This document shows, piece after piece, positions 12,601 through 21,200 of a stretch of 64,000 nt of DNA (positions within the stretch are counted from its first letter, which is position 1; each line of letters opens with the position of its first letter). This DNA comes from Dromiciops gliroides (Eukaryota > Chordata > Mammalia > Microbiotheria > Microbiotheriidae). The stretch is from assembly GCF_019393635.1 (NCBI RefSeq), contig NC_057863.1, positions 573,384,284-573,448,283 on the forward strand. Reading direction: 5' to 3'. The notes below the pieces were generated by a model. That model ran no database searches. It saw only the letters and a program-made list of their open reading frames with translations, and was not told the origin of the DNA. A program made the position numbers and the translations under genes.

Positions 12601-14861
12601 TTGTATTTTATTCCAGAGGAAAACAGAGAGCCACTGAAGATTCCTGAACAGCATCCATGCAAGTTGTTGTTTTTGTTGGTGTTTTTTTTTTTAGTGAGGC
12701 AACTGGGGTTAAGTGACTTGCTAGGGTCACACAGCTAGTAAGTATTAAGTGTTTGAGGCCGGATTTGAACTCAGGTACTCCAGACTCCAGGGCCGGTTGC
12801 ACTATCCACTACGCCACCTAGCTGGCCCCTATGCAACTTGTTTTACAGAGAAAAGTATCTTAGCATTATGTTATAAAACTAAAATAGCTTTACTCTACCT
12901 GGTTATCTGCTTTTCTTGTAACTTTAAGACAGAAAAGGCTTTTCTTCTTGAAAGATATTCCTCGAGTTTTTGTCTTCTTGTTTCTAATTGACAAATGGAA
13001 AAGATAAACAAATCAACTACATTTTAAATTTTGACAAATACACCAACAAATTAAGGCACTGTCAACTAATAGTACTGCAAAGAATTATATGTCCAAAGTA
13101 GAACCTCTATATAACTGAAAAGTAGAAATATGTGGGTTCTGCTTCATCTAACAGGATCATAGGATCCTAGATTTAGGGCTGAAGCCAGTGGTTCTTAAAG
13201 TATGCCAGGACACACTAGCTAGGTCTGTTATAAATTGTGTGGAACTTACTTGCCATCAAATGAGCATAGATAATCTTCCCAAGTATCTTTCTGGAGTTGT
13301 TGAGATTCTCCCAAACAAAGAATATTATGTGCCCATGATCAAAAAAAGAACCACTGATACAGAAACTGGGGAATGGAGAAAGGTTAAGTAACTTGCCCAA
13401 AGTCAATCATCTCGCAAGCATCTGAGACAAGATTGAGCCCAAATCTTCCTGACTGCAAGTCTGGTGCCCTATCTCCTAGGGCAATCCTGCCCCTCACATG
13501 CCATGCAGTAAGTGGCAGCCCATGGCAGCCCTGGAGTTAGAATACCCACTGAGTACTCCTTTCCACAGCACCACCCTGGCTCCCCAGTTAACAACCTAAG
13601 AAAGAGGAGATAACAAATGCCTACAGCCATTCTTCACAAGAAGCAGAGAGCATAAATATGAATACAATATCCTCAAAATGGGGAGAAATAATAGGTAGCA
13701 CTTGCATGATATAAACATAATAGCTGGCATTGATATAAATACATAATTCAAATGTACATGATAAAAATAATCTTCATTTATATGATTATAAATAAATAGC
13801 TAGTATTTGTATGATGTAAATATAATCCACACACCAGGATTATAGCTAGCATTTATATGATGGTAGAGCTAGCATTTGTATAATGTAAACATAATTCACA
13901 TTTACCCCATATAACTATAATAGCTAGCTAGAATTTATAGAATGTAAATATAATTAGGCATTTGCATATCAATGAAGGAACAGCTAACATGACATATAGT
14001 AACATAGTCGCTAGCGTTATATAAATACAATAATTAGCATTTTTTCCACAGTGTTTGAATTCCTTTTTTCTAGCTGCTTGCAGTATTTTCTCCTTCACCT
14101 GGGAGTTCTGGAATTTGGCTATAATATTCCTGGAGGCTGAGAAATATTAGCATTTACGTGATATACATAGAAGAATAGCTAGCATTTATTAAAGTATGAT
14201 GGTTAGCACTTATGTAACAATAACAATAGTAATAAAAACGTGTAGCGTTTAAATAACACTTTAGGGGTTTGCAGAATGCCGTTTCAAAGGTAGAGGTGGA
14301 GATAGGGACACAGGGTCTTGGCCGGCGGCCCTGAGAGAGCAGGTGGAGATCACGAGGGCTGGGGGGGGGCAGTGAAGGGGGGGGGGTCCTTCAGGAGCCA
14401 CGGAAGCCCCGCCCCCATTCACCCTACCACTCTGTCTCTTAGTTCAATGGGCCTGAAGCCCACGGGCAATTCTGCCCCACTCGGACCCCCGACTCCCCAG
14501 TACGACCTAGTCAGTCAGTCAGTACGCATTGATTAAACGCCTACTAGTACCCAGGCACTGGTGCTAATCGATGGGGGTACAAAGAAAAGCAAAGGTTGGT
14601 CCCTGCCCTCAAGGAGCTCCCCACCTAAAGATCCAGAAAAGCCTAAGGCCAGGAAGTGAGGAGAGGGAAAGCGACGCCCCTGGCCTCGCCCCTCCCCAGC
14701 CCAGCCGGCCCCACCCGAGGCCAAGGCTTTCCGCCGAAGCTGGCAGGCCCCGAGACCCGGCCTCCGGCACCATCTCCTCCCCCTCCCCTCGCGGTCCCCA
14801 CACCTTTGAACTGCGGGCTTGGACCTCTGACTGGTGGGCAGCTGAGGACGGTGTCGCTCAT
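2306..14861 (-). CDS. CKAP2: CKAP2 gene, cytoskeleton-associated protein 2, 5' part (coding exons 1-6)
   Basis: Six exons on the minus strand in transcription order: 14861-14804, 12983-12899, 8786-8705, 8567-7691, 7122-6915, 2476-2306. The translation follows vertebrate CKAP2: MSDTV start, QKLEEYLSRRK, a KEN box at about residues 78-80, PKKPVLGSYRGKVVQSK, VNVTIRREPHKK, KEKPVESFWTTIAEEDEQ, KIPDAKKLVKYW. Known role: CKAP2 promotes microtubule nucleation at centrosomes and spindles and is degraded through APC/C after mitosis. The conserved C-terminal domain begins in exons 5-6; the remaining exons lie beyond position 1. Exons 1, 2, 3 and 6 are clean. Exons 4 and 5 contain several single-base shifts and a stop, from assembly indels or real decay. 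Divergent from VPS36, about 18.7 kb between start codons. Confidence 0.94.
2477..4140. other. CKAP2 intron 5, rest
   Basis: Apart from the MIR at 2930-3110 this is AT-rich DNA with no gene, RNA or named repeat that I can support. A local direct repeat, CTAGTGCTAATATG, occurs at 3432 and 3464. Confidence 0.4.
2930..3110 (+). repeat. MIR
   Basis: Sense MIR: CTTGAATTCAAG...CTGTATAATTTTGGGCAAG...TTTTCTCATCTATAAAAT, diverged. CKAP2 intron 5. Confidence 0.65.
4141..4392 (-). repeat. THER1/MIR-type CORE-SINE
   Basis: Antisense copy: TTTACAGTTGAGGAAACTGAG, shortened to CAGTTGAGGAAACTGAG, then TTACACAGTTATTAAGTG and CACCTAGCTGTCTC. Nearly full length. Confidence 0.8.
4820..5875 (+). mobile_element. 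Degraded L1 or HAL1-like element
   Basis: The right half (about 5440-5870) resembles the L1 3' region (ACATGAACTGATGCAGAG, a mark also seen in the L1 ends at 19100 and 54080). The left half is purine-rich, with ORF1-like text. All frames are broken. Boundaries are uncertain. Confidence 0.4.
5884..6050 (+). mobile_element. Mar1/WSINE1-type SINE
   Basis: Sense copy starting GGGCAGCTAGGTGGTGTAG, with an internal repeat CACTTAACACTTAACTAGC and an A-rich tail. Confidence 0.92.
6417..6660 (+). mobile_element. Mar1/WSINE1-type SINE with long (GAAA)n tail
   Basis: Sense SINE body to about 6556, then about 100 bases of (GAAA)n grown from the A-tail. Near-matching target copies AAATATTTAT at 6403 and 6661. 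It lies in CKAP2 intron 5 (antisense to the gene). Confidence 0.93.
6557..6660 (+). repeat. (GAAA)n microsatellite
   Basis: About 25 tetranucleotide units with GAAAA and GAAG interruptions; the polypurine tail of the SINE. Confidence 0.9.
6915..7122 (-). CDS. CKAP2: CKAP2 coding exon 5 (two compensating shifts)
   Basis: Acceptor AATTTTAG; reads ARLVEWQNDKRRE, then LKRP and following residues one frame over, then GIAKEKPVESFWTTIAEEDE through LNLINK in the first frame. Donor GTATGT. The two shifts (near the A5 run at 7075-7079 and near 7041) cancel, so total length still fits (208 bases), but read literally there is a TAA at 7041-7043. Start of the conserved CKAP2 C-terminal domain. Confidence 0.9.
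7145..7345 (-). repeat. MIR-like element
   Basis: Antisense: GATGAGGAAACTGAAGTCC, TTTACCTAAGGTTTTACA, AACCTGGGTCTTCTGACT. Between CKAP2 exons 4 and 5. Confidence 0.65.
7691..8567 (-). CDS. CKAP2: CKAP2 large coding exon 4 (frameshifted)
   Basis: Acceptor TATTTTAG; begins DDKENANRP with the KEN degron. It runs through LSQNF, PKKPVLGSYRGKVVQSK and NVTIRREPHKK to LTKESAEERR and donor GTAAAA. The long low-complexity basic region is typical of CKAP2. Frame changes: at an A10 run (8357-8366; 8 or 11 would keep frame), near 8120-8135, near 7937-7945, plus a TGA at 7828-7830 that may itself be a pair of indels. The length is 877 where 878 modulo 3 is expected. Family similarity resumes after each break in another frame. 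Confidence 0.9.
8705..8786 (-). CDS. CKAP2: CKAP2 coding exon 3
   Basis: Acceptor CTTTAAAG, 82 bases reading S-NTTCNKKLSGDPVQKVPKA through LTTTKM, donor GTAAGT. It lines up with the V-Q-x-x-x-K-x-L-x-L-x-T-K segment of mammalian CKAP2. Exons 1-3 total 225 bases, exactly 75 codons. Confidence 0.9.
8971..9110 (-). mobile_element. Mar1/WSINE1-type SINE
   Basis: Antisense, full length; almost no T-tail remains. Head CACCTAGCTGCCCC at right. Confidence 0.92.
9200..9400 (+). repeat. MIR-like element
   Basis: Sense: GGCTTCAGGCAAATCAT, CTAAAAATGGGAATAATAA, CAGGGTTGCTGAGAAGATC. Confidence 0.55.
9476..9602 (+). mobile_element. 5'-truncated Mar1/WSINE1-type SINE
   Basis: Lacks the first roughly 25 bases; begins AGGAGCACCGGCCCTGGAG and ends CCTCACTAAAATAAAA. 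Confidence 0.88.
9605..10015 (+). mobile_element. L1 3' end fragment
   Basis: Diverged sense fragment: TCCATTGACTGGAAAATGGC, shortened to GACTGGAAAATGGCTAAACA, then the G-rich stretch GGAGGGAGGGTATG typical of L1 3' UTRs and a short AATAAAA end. Confidence 0.6.
10460..10611 (+). mobile_element. Mar1/WSINE1-type SINE
   Basis: Sense, full length, A15 tail. Perfect 15-bp duplication GATATAACCAGGACC at 10445-10459 and 10612-10626: a relatively young insertion. Confidence 0.95.
11504..11657 (-). mobile_element. Mar1/WSINE1-type SINE
   Basis: Antisense, duplication CATTTCCTTTT at 11493-11503 and 11658-11668. Confidence 0.94.
11825..12065 (-). repeat. THER1/MIR-type element, diverged
   Basis: ACAATTATATAGTTCTTTAA, TTTACAAAGTGCTTTC, then a decayed core with GAAGCTTAGAGAGGCC. 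Confidence 0.55.
12671..12830 (-). mobile_element. Mar1/WSINE1-type SINE
   Basis: Antisense copy; flanks ATGCAAGTTGTT and ATGCAACTTGTT form a 12-bp duplication with one mismatch. Confidence 0.93.
12899..12983 (-). CDS. CKAP2: CKAP2 coding exon 2
   Basis: Acceptor CAATTAG, 85 bases coding ETRRQKLEEYLSRRKAF and on to EKQIT, donor GTAGAG. The basic RRQKLxEyLxRRK block is characteristic of the CKAP2 N-terminus. Frame is continuous with exons 1 and 3. Confidence 0.92.
13155..13490 (-). repeat. MIR-like elements
   Basis: ATCATAGGATCCTAGATTTA and, further right, GTAACTTGCCCAAAGTCA with GCAAGTCTGGTGCCC; antisense MIR pieces, with unidentified DNA in between. Confidence 0.45.
13685..14240. repeat. 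Degenerate tandem array of a THER1-derived unit
   Basis: At least ten spaced repeats of a motif like TAGCTAGCATTTATATGATG followed by TAAATATAAT. The unit resembles the THER1 tail (ATAGCTAGCATTTATATAGC). An L1 ORF1-like piece interrupts it at about 14041-14150. Confidence 0.65.
14041..14150 (-). mobile_element. Antisense L1 ORF1 fragment
   Basis: CTAGCTGCTTGCAGTATTTT followed by CTGGGAGTTCTGGAATTTGG parallels the antisense L1 ORF1 text at 27245-27310. Confidence 0.6.
14804..14861 (-). CDS. CKAP2: CKAP2 coding exon 1
   Basis: ATG at 14861 gives MSDTVLSCPPVRGPSPQFK and one base of the next codon, then donor GTGTGG. Start and FK-E junction match vertebrate CKAP2. The exon sits in the CpG island; upstream bases to about 14950 would be 5' UTR. 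Ends in phase 1. Confidence 0.88.
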
Positions 14862-14967
14862 GATGGCCGGGAGCAGGGGGCGCCTGAGGCCGAGTCTCCT
14901 TCAGCTGCTAAGCAGCCGTCTCCTCACTTCCCTCAGACGAGACAAGATGAGACGACAGGCAGTCGCG

Positions 14968-14973
14968 TTCGAA
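14968..14973 (-). promoter_or_regulatory. CHR-like element
   Basis: TTCGAA about 107 bases upstream of the CKAP2 ATG, 51 bases from the proximal CCAAT box. CHR sites (TTTGAA and variants) bind MuvB-type DREAM/MMB complexes in G2/M genes. The match is short; the role is inferred from position and the known cell-cycle expression of CKAP2. Confidence 0.45.
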
Positions 14974-15023
14974 CCGCGCGCCGCGCTCTCTGGTTCCGGC
15001 GCTCGCTCACATACTCTCCGCCT

Positions 15024-15028
15024 ATTGG
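15024..15028 (-). promoter_or_regulatory. CCAAT box (NF-Y) of CKAP2
   Basis: ATTGG on the plus strand, reading AGCCAATAG in the CKAP2 direction, 163 bases upstream of its ATG. Flanks fit the NF-Y preference. A second copy lies at 15241-15245. Confidence 0.55.
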
Positions 15029-15240
15029 CTCAGGGCTTGAATTGAATGGACCATGGGTTGAAAGGGGAGTTGCGGTTGCTAGGTTGCGTTCCAGGATTTA
15101 CCCTAGCCTTTGGGCGGGTCTTAGTGACTTTCAAACCAAAATAAACCCTGGTGAGTCCTCTCCCTTCTCCCGTTCTCAAAATCGAGCGGGAATTTGGGGG
15201 TGGGACTAGTACTAGTACTGGAAGAACTATCTGCTCGCGG

Positions 15241-15245
15241 ATTGG
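15241..15245 (-). promoter_or_regulatory. Second CCAAT box upstream of CKAP2
   Basis: CGGATTGGTT on the plus strand gives AACCAATCCG in the CKAP2 direction, a strong NF-Y match at the edge of the CpG island. Confidence 0.45.
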
Positions 15246-15519
15246 TTTCTGTAGCCTCTTTGTTGATACTTCAGAGTAGACGTGTGTCAATGTGCTTTAG
15301 GGATATTGGTTTATAGTTTTCTTTCGCTGTTTTGGCGTTCTCTGGTTTAAGTATGAAGACTATATTTGTTCATAGAAGGAATTCGTTAGAATCTCTTTAC
15401 CTATTTTTGTATACAGTCTGTGTAATATCGGAATGAATTGTTCTTTCTTTGTTAGAATTAGGTTTGTAAATCTATCGGGTTCACCTCCCCCCGCCTCCCG
15501 CCCCCTCTCTCCCCATGCT

Positions 15520-15785
15520 CCGACACCTCCTCAACTCCATCTACTGACTTCCCTGGATTTCTTCAAGTCCCAACTAAAATCCCATCTTTTACTGGAAGCC
15601 TTTCCCAAACCTTCTTAATTATGTACTCTGTGAGTTATTTCCTGTTTATGCTGTATGAAGTTTGCTTGGTATGCATTGTTTGAATCTTCTCTCCCCTCAT
15701 TAGATTGTAAACTCCTTGAGGGCAGACTATCTTTTGCACTTTTTGTATCCACAGCTCTAAGCACAGTGTTTAACACATAATAGAC
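15520..15785 (+). repeat. L2 LINE 3' end
   Basis: Sense: CTTCAAGTCCCAACTAAAAT, GGAAGCCTTTCCC, TTAGATTGTAAACTCCTTGA, AGCACAGTGTTTAACACATA. Classic L2 3' terminus. Confidence 0.8.
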
Positions 15786-16019
15786 ACTTTTTTTTCTTTG
15801 AGAGTTCATTTATGGCTTGGTCAACTTTCCACCCCACCCCCCATTGGTTTATTTTAATTCTTTTCTTCTTCTCTTGCGCATTTTGTATTTTTGTAGGTAT
15901 CCATCATTTCATTTAAGTAGTTGCTTTTATTACCATATAATTGGACAAAATCGTCTTTACTAATTGGAGAGGTCCTGTTTCCCTTGCCCTGCAGCGCCTA
16001 TTTAGAGAGCTCCCTTCTT

Positions 16020-16176
16020 TTTTTCTTTTTTCTTTTTTTTAGTGAGGCAATTGGGGTTAAGTGACTTGCCCAGGGCCACACAGCTAGTAAGTGTTAAGTG
16101 TCTGAGGCCGAATTTGAACTCAGGTCCTCCTGACTCCAGGGCCGATGCTCTATCCACTGCGCCATCTAGCTGCCCC
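16020..16176 (-). mobile_element. Mar1/WSINE1-type SINE
   Basis: Antisense; perfect 15-bp duplication GAGAGCTCCCTTCTT at 16005-16019 and 16177-16191. Confidence 0.95.
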
Positions 16177-16207
16177 GAGAGCTCCCTTCTTGATGGATGA
16201 AGAGGGT

Positions 16208-16350
16208 TTAGAATAGGATCACAGATGTAGAAGGGACGTTAAAGATGTCTAGTCTACTCCAACCCTCTCATTTTCAGGATAAGAAACTTGGGGTCAGGTT
16301 CTCTGGCTGCAAACCTAATACTTTTACACTCTACGGTGTCACCTCTAAGG
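16208..16350 (-). repeat. MIR-like element
   Basis: GGATCACAGATGTAGAAGGG, CTCATTTTCAGGATAAGAAA; antisense and diverged. Confidence 0.5.
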
Positions 16351-16457
16351 AAGAGATACTTCTTCCCCTCTAATTCCAATATAAAATACACACCAATAAC
16401 AAGAATGAGGCAGAAGTGAGGCACTTCTTGAATGGGGATGAAAAATATACAAATTTT

Positions 16458-16590
16458 GGGGCAGCTAGGTGGTGCAGCGGATAGAGGACTGTCCCTGGGA
16501 GTCCAGGAGTACCTGAGTTCACATCCTGCCTCAGACACTAGCTGTGTGACCCTGGGCAAGTCATTTAACCCCAATTGCTTCAAGAAAGAA
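16458..16590 (+). mobile_element. Mar1/WSINE1-type SINE
   Basis: Sense copy with a short deletion before CTAGCTGTGTGACC; short AAGAAAGAAAGG tail. Confidence 0.9.
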
Positions 16591-17194
16591 AGGAAAATAC
16601 ATCAAATTGAAGTCTATCACAAATATGTTGTGGGAAAGTCAATTTTGTCTCAAGCTAACAAAGCTCGGATTCAGTCTTTGTCTGGTGCCTTTATTAGATG
16701 TCACCAGGCCTGATGCCCTTGTTAAAGAAGGTGCTAGATTGGGTCCCTGTCATCTGAATTTGCAGGATCATTTGCTATTTGTCCAAATTCCTGTGGCATG
16801 TCTTTGTTTTTCACCTCCTAAATACTCAAATGGATCTGTGGATTTCACAGATGTGGATGTTCTCTCCAGCCATTCAGTTTGGAACCTATTCATTAGGAAT
16901 GCCAACCCATTCTGGACTTCTTATTCATGTCATCCAAATTATCATTTAGTTCAGCTCACTTTACTGTCCCTCTCTCTCTCTGTCCTTCTACCTAAAGTCA
17001 CACCACTCTCTTCACCTCCAGGAATTAACAGAAATTCCCAAACCATAAACACAAAAAATTCAGGTCCAAAGTCTTGTTGTTAATAACTTTCTCTTTTACC
17101 TTTTTTGTTCAAAGCACTTTACATTTGCTAATTGACTATTGATTTACTTTAAAGAGGTAGAATCCAGCCTGTTTCAAAATCTTGACTATACAAT

Positions 17195-17340
17195 TAACCC
17201 ATCCACATTGCAGGGGGGTTAGGATCCCCCCCCCAGTCCAGAAAATCCCTGTAAAAATTTTTTGGCTCTCCTTTCATACCAGAGAAGAAGTCTGAATTTT
17301 TCCTTTCTTTTTCTAAAACGGGGCATTTACAGTATTAAAA
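17195..17340. repeat. Possible Tigger/pogo-like DNA transposon fragment
   Basis: CCACATTGCAGGGGGGTTAG and GATCCCCCCCCCAGTCC resemble the conserved end text of Tigger/MER-type elements. No second terminus could be placed. Confidence 0.3.
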
Positions 17341-17394
17341 TATAAAATACATTTATTGTACAAAATGACAAATATGGTAATATTTTATGTAATC

Positions 17395-17530
17395 ATACAT
17401 ATAACCCATATCTGATTGTTTGCCACCTCGGGGAGGGGGGAGGGGAGGAAAGGAAAGAGGGATAAAAATTGGAACCCCAAACTATAAATAAAAATGTTCA
17501 TTATTTAAAAAGATAAAAATAAATTAATAT
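17395..17530 (+). mobile_element. L1 3' UTR end
   Basis: GGGGAGGGGGGAGGGGAGGA followed by AAAAATTGGAACCCCAAACT and an A-rich end: the same order as the complete L1 tail at 19465-19590. Confidence 0.6.
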
Positions 17531-18164
17531 TATATAATACTATACATATATTTTATGCATTTCTAAATTTCTAAACTTTTTCTGTGTCATCTGCTGGCCT
17601 TGTGTATTGTTTATGTCTTCTGCAAAACTCTCCCCAAAATTCCCATTTAATTTCTTATGCCGAGCCTGGATATATCAACACTTTTGTTGGGAAAGTCACG
17701 ATGTGAATTATAGATGTGACTCCACCCCTGCCCCTCTTCATATGTCCACTTCCCTAATTCTCTGGAATCCTCTCTTTATTTTCTATAGACCTGTGACCAC
17801 CACAATACCTAACAGTCTTTCCCTACCAAAACTCCTTTCCCTGCTACCTACTTCTCATTTTTTCCTTCAAAACCAAAAAGAACATTATTTTATTGGCAAG
17901 GAAATCTGTGTCATCTCTTTTTGTATCTAAGCACAGGACTGGGCACATATTAGGTATTTCAATAAATGTTGGTTGATTGGTTGTAGACTAGGAACTTAGA
18001 TCTTTCCCGGAGGGAGTGTAGGCTGTTTTTCAGGCTGAGGGTATGATATAGGCAAAGTAGCAAAATAACCCCAGGACAGCAACCCTCCCACAAATCAGAG
18101 GAAAGAACACTGGAAACTTGGAGTGTTCAACATGGAGTCACAGAACCTAAGTAAGAATCCCCCG

Positions 18165-19590
18165 CTCACTGCTGGGAAAACTGGAAGAGTAGTATGGCAG
18201 AAACTAGGCATAGACCAACATCTTATACCTTATACTAAAATAAGGTCAAAATGGGTACATTGATTTAGACATAAAAGATACTATCATAGGTAATGTAGGA
18301 GAGGAAGGAATAATTTACCTCTCAGATCTTTGAAAGAGAACAACAAGAGATAGAGAATATTATGGAAATGAAAAATGGATGATTTTTGATTACATTAAAT
18401 TAAAAAGGTTTTGTACAAACAGAAGCAATGGCATCCAAATTAGAAGGGAGGCAGAAAGCTGGGAAACAATTTTTATAGCCAGTATTTTTGATAAAGGCCT
18501 TATTTCTAAAATATATTGGGAACTAAGTCAAATTTATATAAGAAACCAAGTCATTCCCCAAATTGAGAAATGGTCAAAGGATATGAACAGGCAGTTTTCT
18601 GATGAAGAAATCAAGCTATCTATTGCCATATGAAAAAATGCTCTAAATCACTACTGATTAGAGAAATGTAAATTAAAACAACTCTGAGGTACCACCTGAC
18701 TGACACCTATAAAATTGGCTAATACGACAAAAAAGGAAAATAATAAATGTTGAAGAAGCTGTGGAAAAATTGGAACACTAATTCAATGTTGGTGGAGCTA
18801 TGAACTGATCCAACCATTCTAGAGAGCAATTTGGAATTATGCCCAAAGGGCGATAAAACTGTGCATACCCTTTGACCCCAGCAATATCACTATTAGGTCT
18901 TTTTCCCAAAGAGATCATAAAAAAGGGAAAAGGACCCACATATACAAAAATATTTATATCTACTCTTTTTGTGGTGGCAAGGAATTGGAAATTGAAGAGT
19001 TGCCCATCAACTGGAAATGGCTAAACAAGTTGTGGCATATGAATGTAATGGCATACTATTGTGCTGTAAGAAATGAGGAGCAGGAGAATTTCAGAGAAAC
19101 CTGGAAGGACTTACATGAACTGATACTAAGTGAGATGAGCAGAACCAGGAGAACATTGTACATAGTAACAGCAACACTGTATAATGATCAACTGTGATAG
19201 ACTTGATTCTTCTCAGCAATGCAATGGTCTAAGATAGTTCCAAAGGACTCATGATGGAAACTGCTTTCCAAATCCAGAAAAAAAAGAACTGTGGAATCTA
19301 GATGCAGATTGAACCATACTATTTCTATTGTTTTGATTGTTGTTGTTTTTCTTTTATTAGGTTCTCCCCCTTTTGTTCTGATTCTTCTTTCACCGCATGA
19401 CTAATGCAGAAATAGTTTAATGTGGTTGCACATATATATACCTATATCAGATACTTGCTGTCTTGGGAAGGGGGAGGGAGGGGAGGGAAAGAGAAAAATT
19501 TGAAACTAAAAATCTTATAAAACAAATATTGAAAACTATCTCTACATGTAACTGGAAAATAATAAAATCATTTTATGGAAAAAAAAGAAG
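18165..19590 (+). mobile_element. L1 3' end (ORF2 C-terminus and 3' UTR)
   Basis: A 5'-truncated sense L1. Open stretches encode ORF2 C-terminal text (IEKWSKDMNRQFSDEEI near 18560; WLNKLWHMNVMAYYCAVRNE near 19015; DLHELILSEMSRTRR near 19110), separated by stops, then a G-rich 3' UTR and a poly-A at about 19580. Not functional. Confidence 0.92.
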
Positions 19591-19682
19591 TAATGAGCTT
19601 ATCCTGGGAAAGGCATCTTGTTCCCAATAGTTTAACCAGGTCAGAGACACTGATACAAGTTGGATTAAAAACTCAAGGGATT

Positions 19683-19845
19683 GGGGCAGCTAGGTGGCAC
19701 AGTGCATAGAGCACCAGCCCTGGATTCAGGAGAACCTGAGTTCAAAACTGGCCTCAGACACTTAACACTTACTAGCTGTGTGACCCTGGGCAAGTCACTT
19801 AACCCCAATTGCCTCACCAAAAAAACAAAACAAACAAAAAAAACT
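19683..19845 (+). mobile_element. Mar1/WSINE1-type SINE
   Basis: Sense; GGATTAAAACTCAA recurs on both sides (19662 and 19849) with one A difference. A/CAAA tail. Confidence 0.93.
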
Positions 19846-19899
19846 AAAGGATTAAAACTCAAAATACCTTGAAAAAAAAAGAATCCCAATTCAGTCTTT

Positions 19900-20195
19900 T
19901 TATTATTTGACCCTGGGCAAGTGACTTAACATCTCTAGACCTCAGTTTCCACAGCTATAAAATGAGACTAGATAATACATAGCTAGTATTTATATAGCAC
20001 TTTAAAGTTAGGAAAGTACTTTACATTTATAACCTCTCATTTGATACAACTACTCTGTGCTATCTTATGCCCATTTTACAGATGAGAAAACTGAGGCATA
20101 GTGATTCAGTGCCTTGCCGAGGTCACATAACTAGTAAATATCTGAGATATGATTTGAACTCATGACTTCTTACTCAAAATCTTATGTCTTCTGGA
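19900..20195. repeat. MIR (sense) abutting THER1 (antisense)
   Basis: 19900-19972 is sense MIR (GGGCAAGTGACTTAAC...AAAATGAGACTAGATAA). 19978-20195 is an antisense THER1 with TAGCTAGTATTTATATAGCA and GATGAGAAAACTGAGGCA. Confidence 0.7.
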
Positions 20196-20483
20196 CAATA
20201 GACATTCTTCATGTACTTTGGTTTTTTCTGTGTGGATACTTAGGGTAAACTCTTGAATAATTACAGAAATCAATCAGCACAATGATTACAACCCAGAACC
20301 TAACAATATGGTTTGTTTTATAAGAAACATATTTTTAACCATGAGAAGATACACATGGAGTGAAAATAAAGGGCTGGAATAGAATTTATTATGCTTCAAC
20401 TGGTGAAAAAAAGCAGGGGTAGCAATCATGATCTCAGACAAAGTTAAAGATAAAATAGATTTAATTAAAAGAGATAAGCAGGG

Positions 20484-20628
20484 AGGCAGCTAGATGGCAC
20501 AGTGAATAGAGCACTGGCCCTGGATTCAGGAGGACCTGAATTCAAATCTGGCCTCAGACACTTAACACTTACTAGCTGTGTGACCTAGGCAAGTCACTTA
20601 ACCCCAAACTGCCTCACAAAAAAAAGAG
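20484..20628 (+). mobile_element. Mar1/WSINE1-type SINE in L1
   Basis: Sense; perfect 14-bp duplication AGAGATAAGCAGGG at 20470 and 20629. Younger than the L1 host. Confidence 0.94.
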
Positions 20629-21055
20629 AGAGATAAGCAGGGAAATTACACTATGTTAAAAGGTATCATAGATAATGGAAGTTATATCAATACTAAATAT
20701 ATATGCACCAAAAGCTATTGCATTCAGACTTTTAAAGGAAAGCTAATAAATTACAGGTGGCAATAGAAAGCAAAACTATAATAGTGGTGAACTTCAACCT
20801 TCCCCTCTCTGAACTAGATAAATCCAAGCCAAAAAGAAATAAAGGAGATGAATAAAATCTTAGGATAAGCTAGATATATAGACATCTGGAGAGAATTGAA
20901 TGGAAATAGGAAGGAATATCCCTTGCAGTAGAGGATACCTTTACAAAAAATTGGCCATAATTAGACCATGAAAGCCTTTTGTTTTTTCAGATCATAATGC
21001 AATAAAAATTAATGTAATAAATGACCAGAAACACAGATTAAAAATAATGGTAACT

Positions 21056-21200
21056 GGGGGCAGCTAGGTGGCACAGTGAATAAAGCACTGGCCCTGGATT
21101 CAGGAGGACCTCTGAGTTCAATCCGGCCTCAGACACTTGACACTTACTAGCTGTGTGACCCTGGGCAAGTCACTTAACCCCCCTTGCCCTGAAAAAAAAT
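21056..21200 (+). mobile_element. Mar1/WSINE1-type SINE in L1
   Basis: Sense; flanks AATAATGGTAACT and AATAATGGAAACT differ at one base. Confidence 0.93.

Larger units (their letters stand above)
10016..12656. other. CKAP2 intron 2, unassigned parts
   Basis: Outside two SINEs and a THER1 fragment I see AT-rich unique-looking DNA with no conserved exon. Stretches at 10627-11490 and 12310-12650 may be old ERV or ancient-repeat relics, but none could be named. Confidence 0.3.
14285..15210 (-). promoter_or_regulatory. CKAP2: CKAP2 CpG-island promoter
   Basis: GC- and CpG-rich block in otherwise AT-rich DNA, covering the CKAP2 start codon. It includes G9-G10 runs near 14364-14386 and GCGCGCCGCGC near 14975. 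No TATA box is evident, as usual for housekeeping and cell-cycle CpG promoters. Confidence 0.8.
16591..18164. other. Intergenic, mostly unassigned
   Basis: Between divergent promoters. Contains a 158-codon open stretch at 16607-17083 without recognisable domains, a possible Tigger piece, an L1 tail, and an old repeat ending in GGGCACATATTAGGTA near 17940. Confidence 0.35.

Noticed and set aside
14571-15209. 212-codon open frame on the plus strand across the CKAP2 promoter
   Set aside because: Lies in GC-rich promoter DNA antisense to CKAP2 exon 1; low-complexity Pro/Arg/Ser composition, no domain. GC-driven open frame.
16607-17083. 158-codon open frame in the intergenic region
   Set aside because: No recognisable domain, no splice or promoter context; starts inside a SINE tail.
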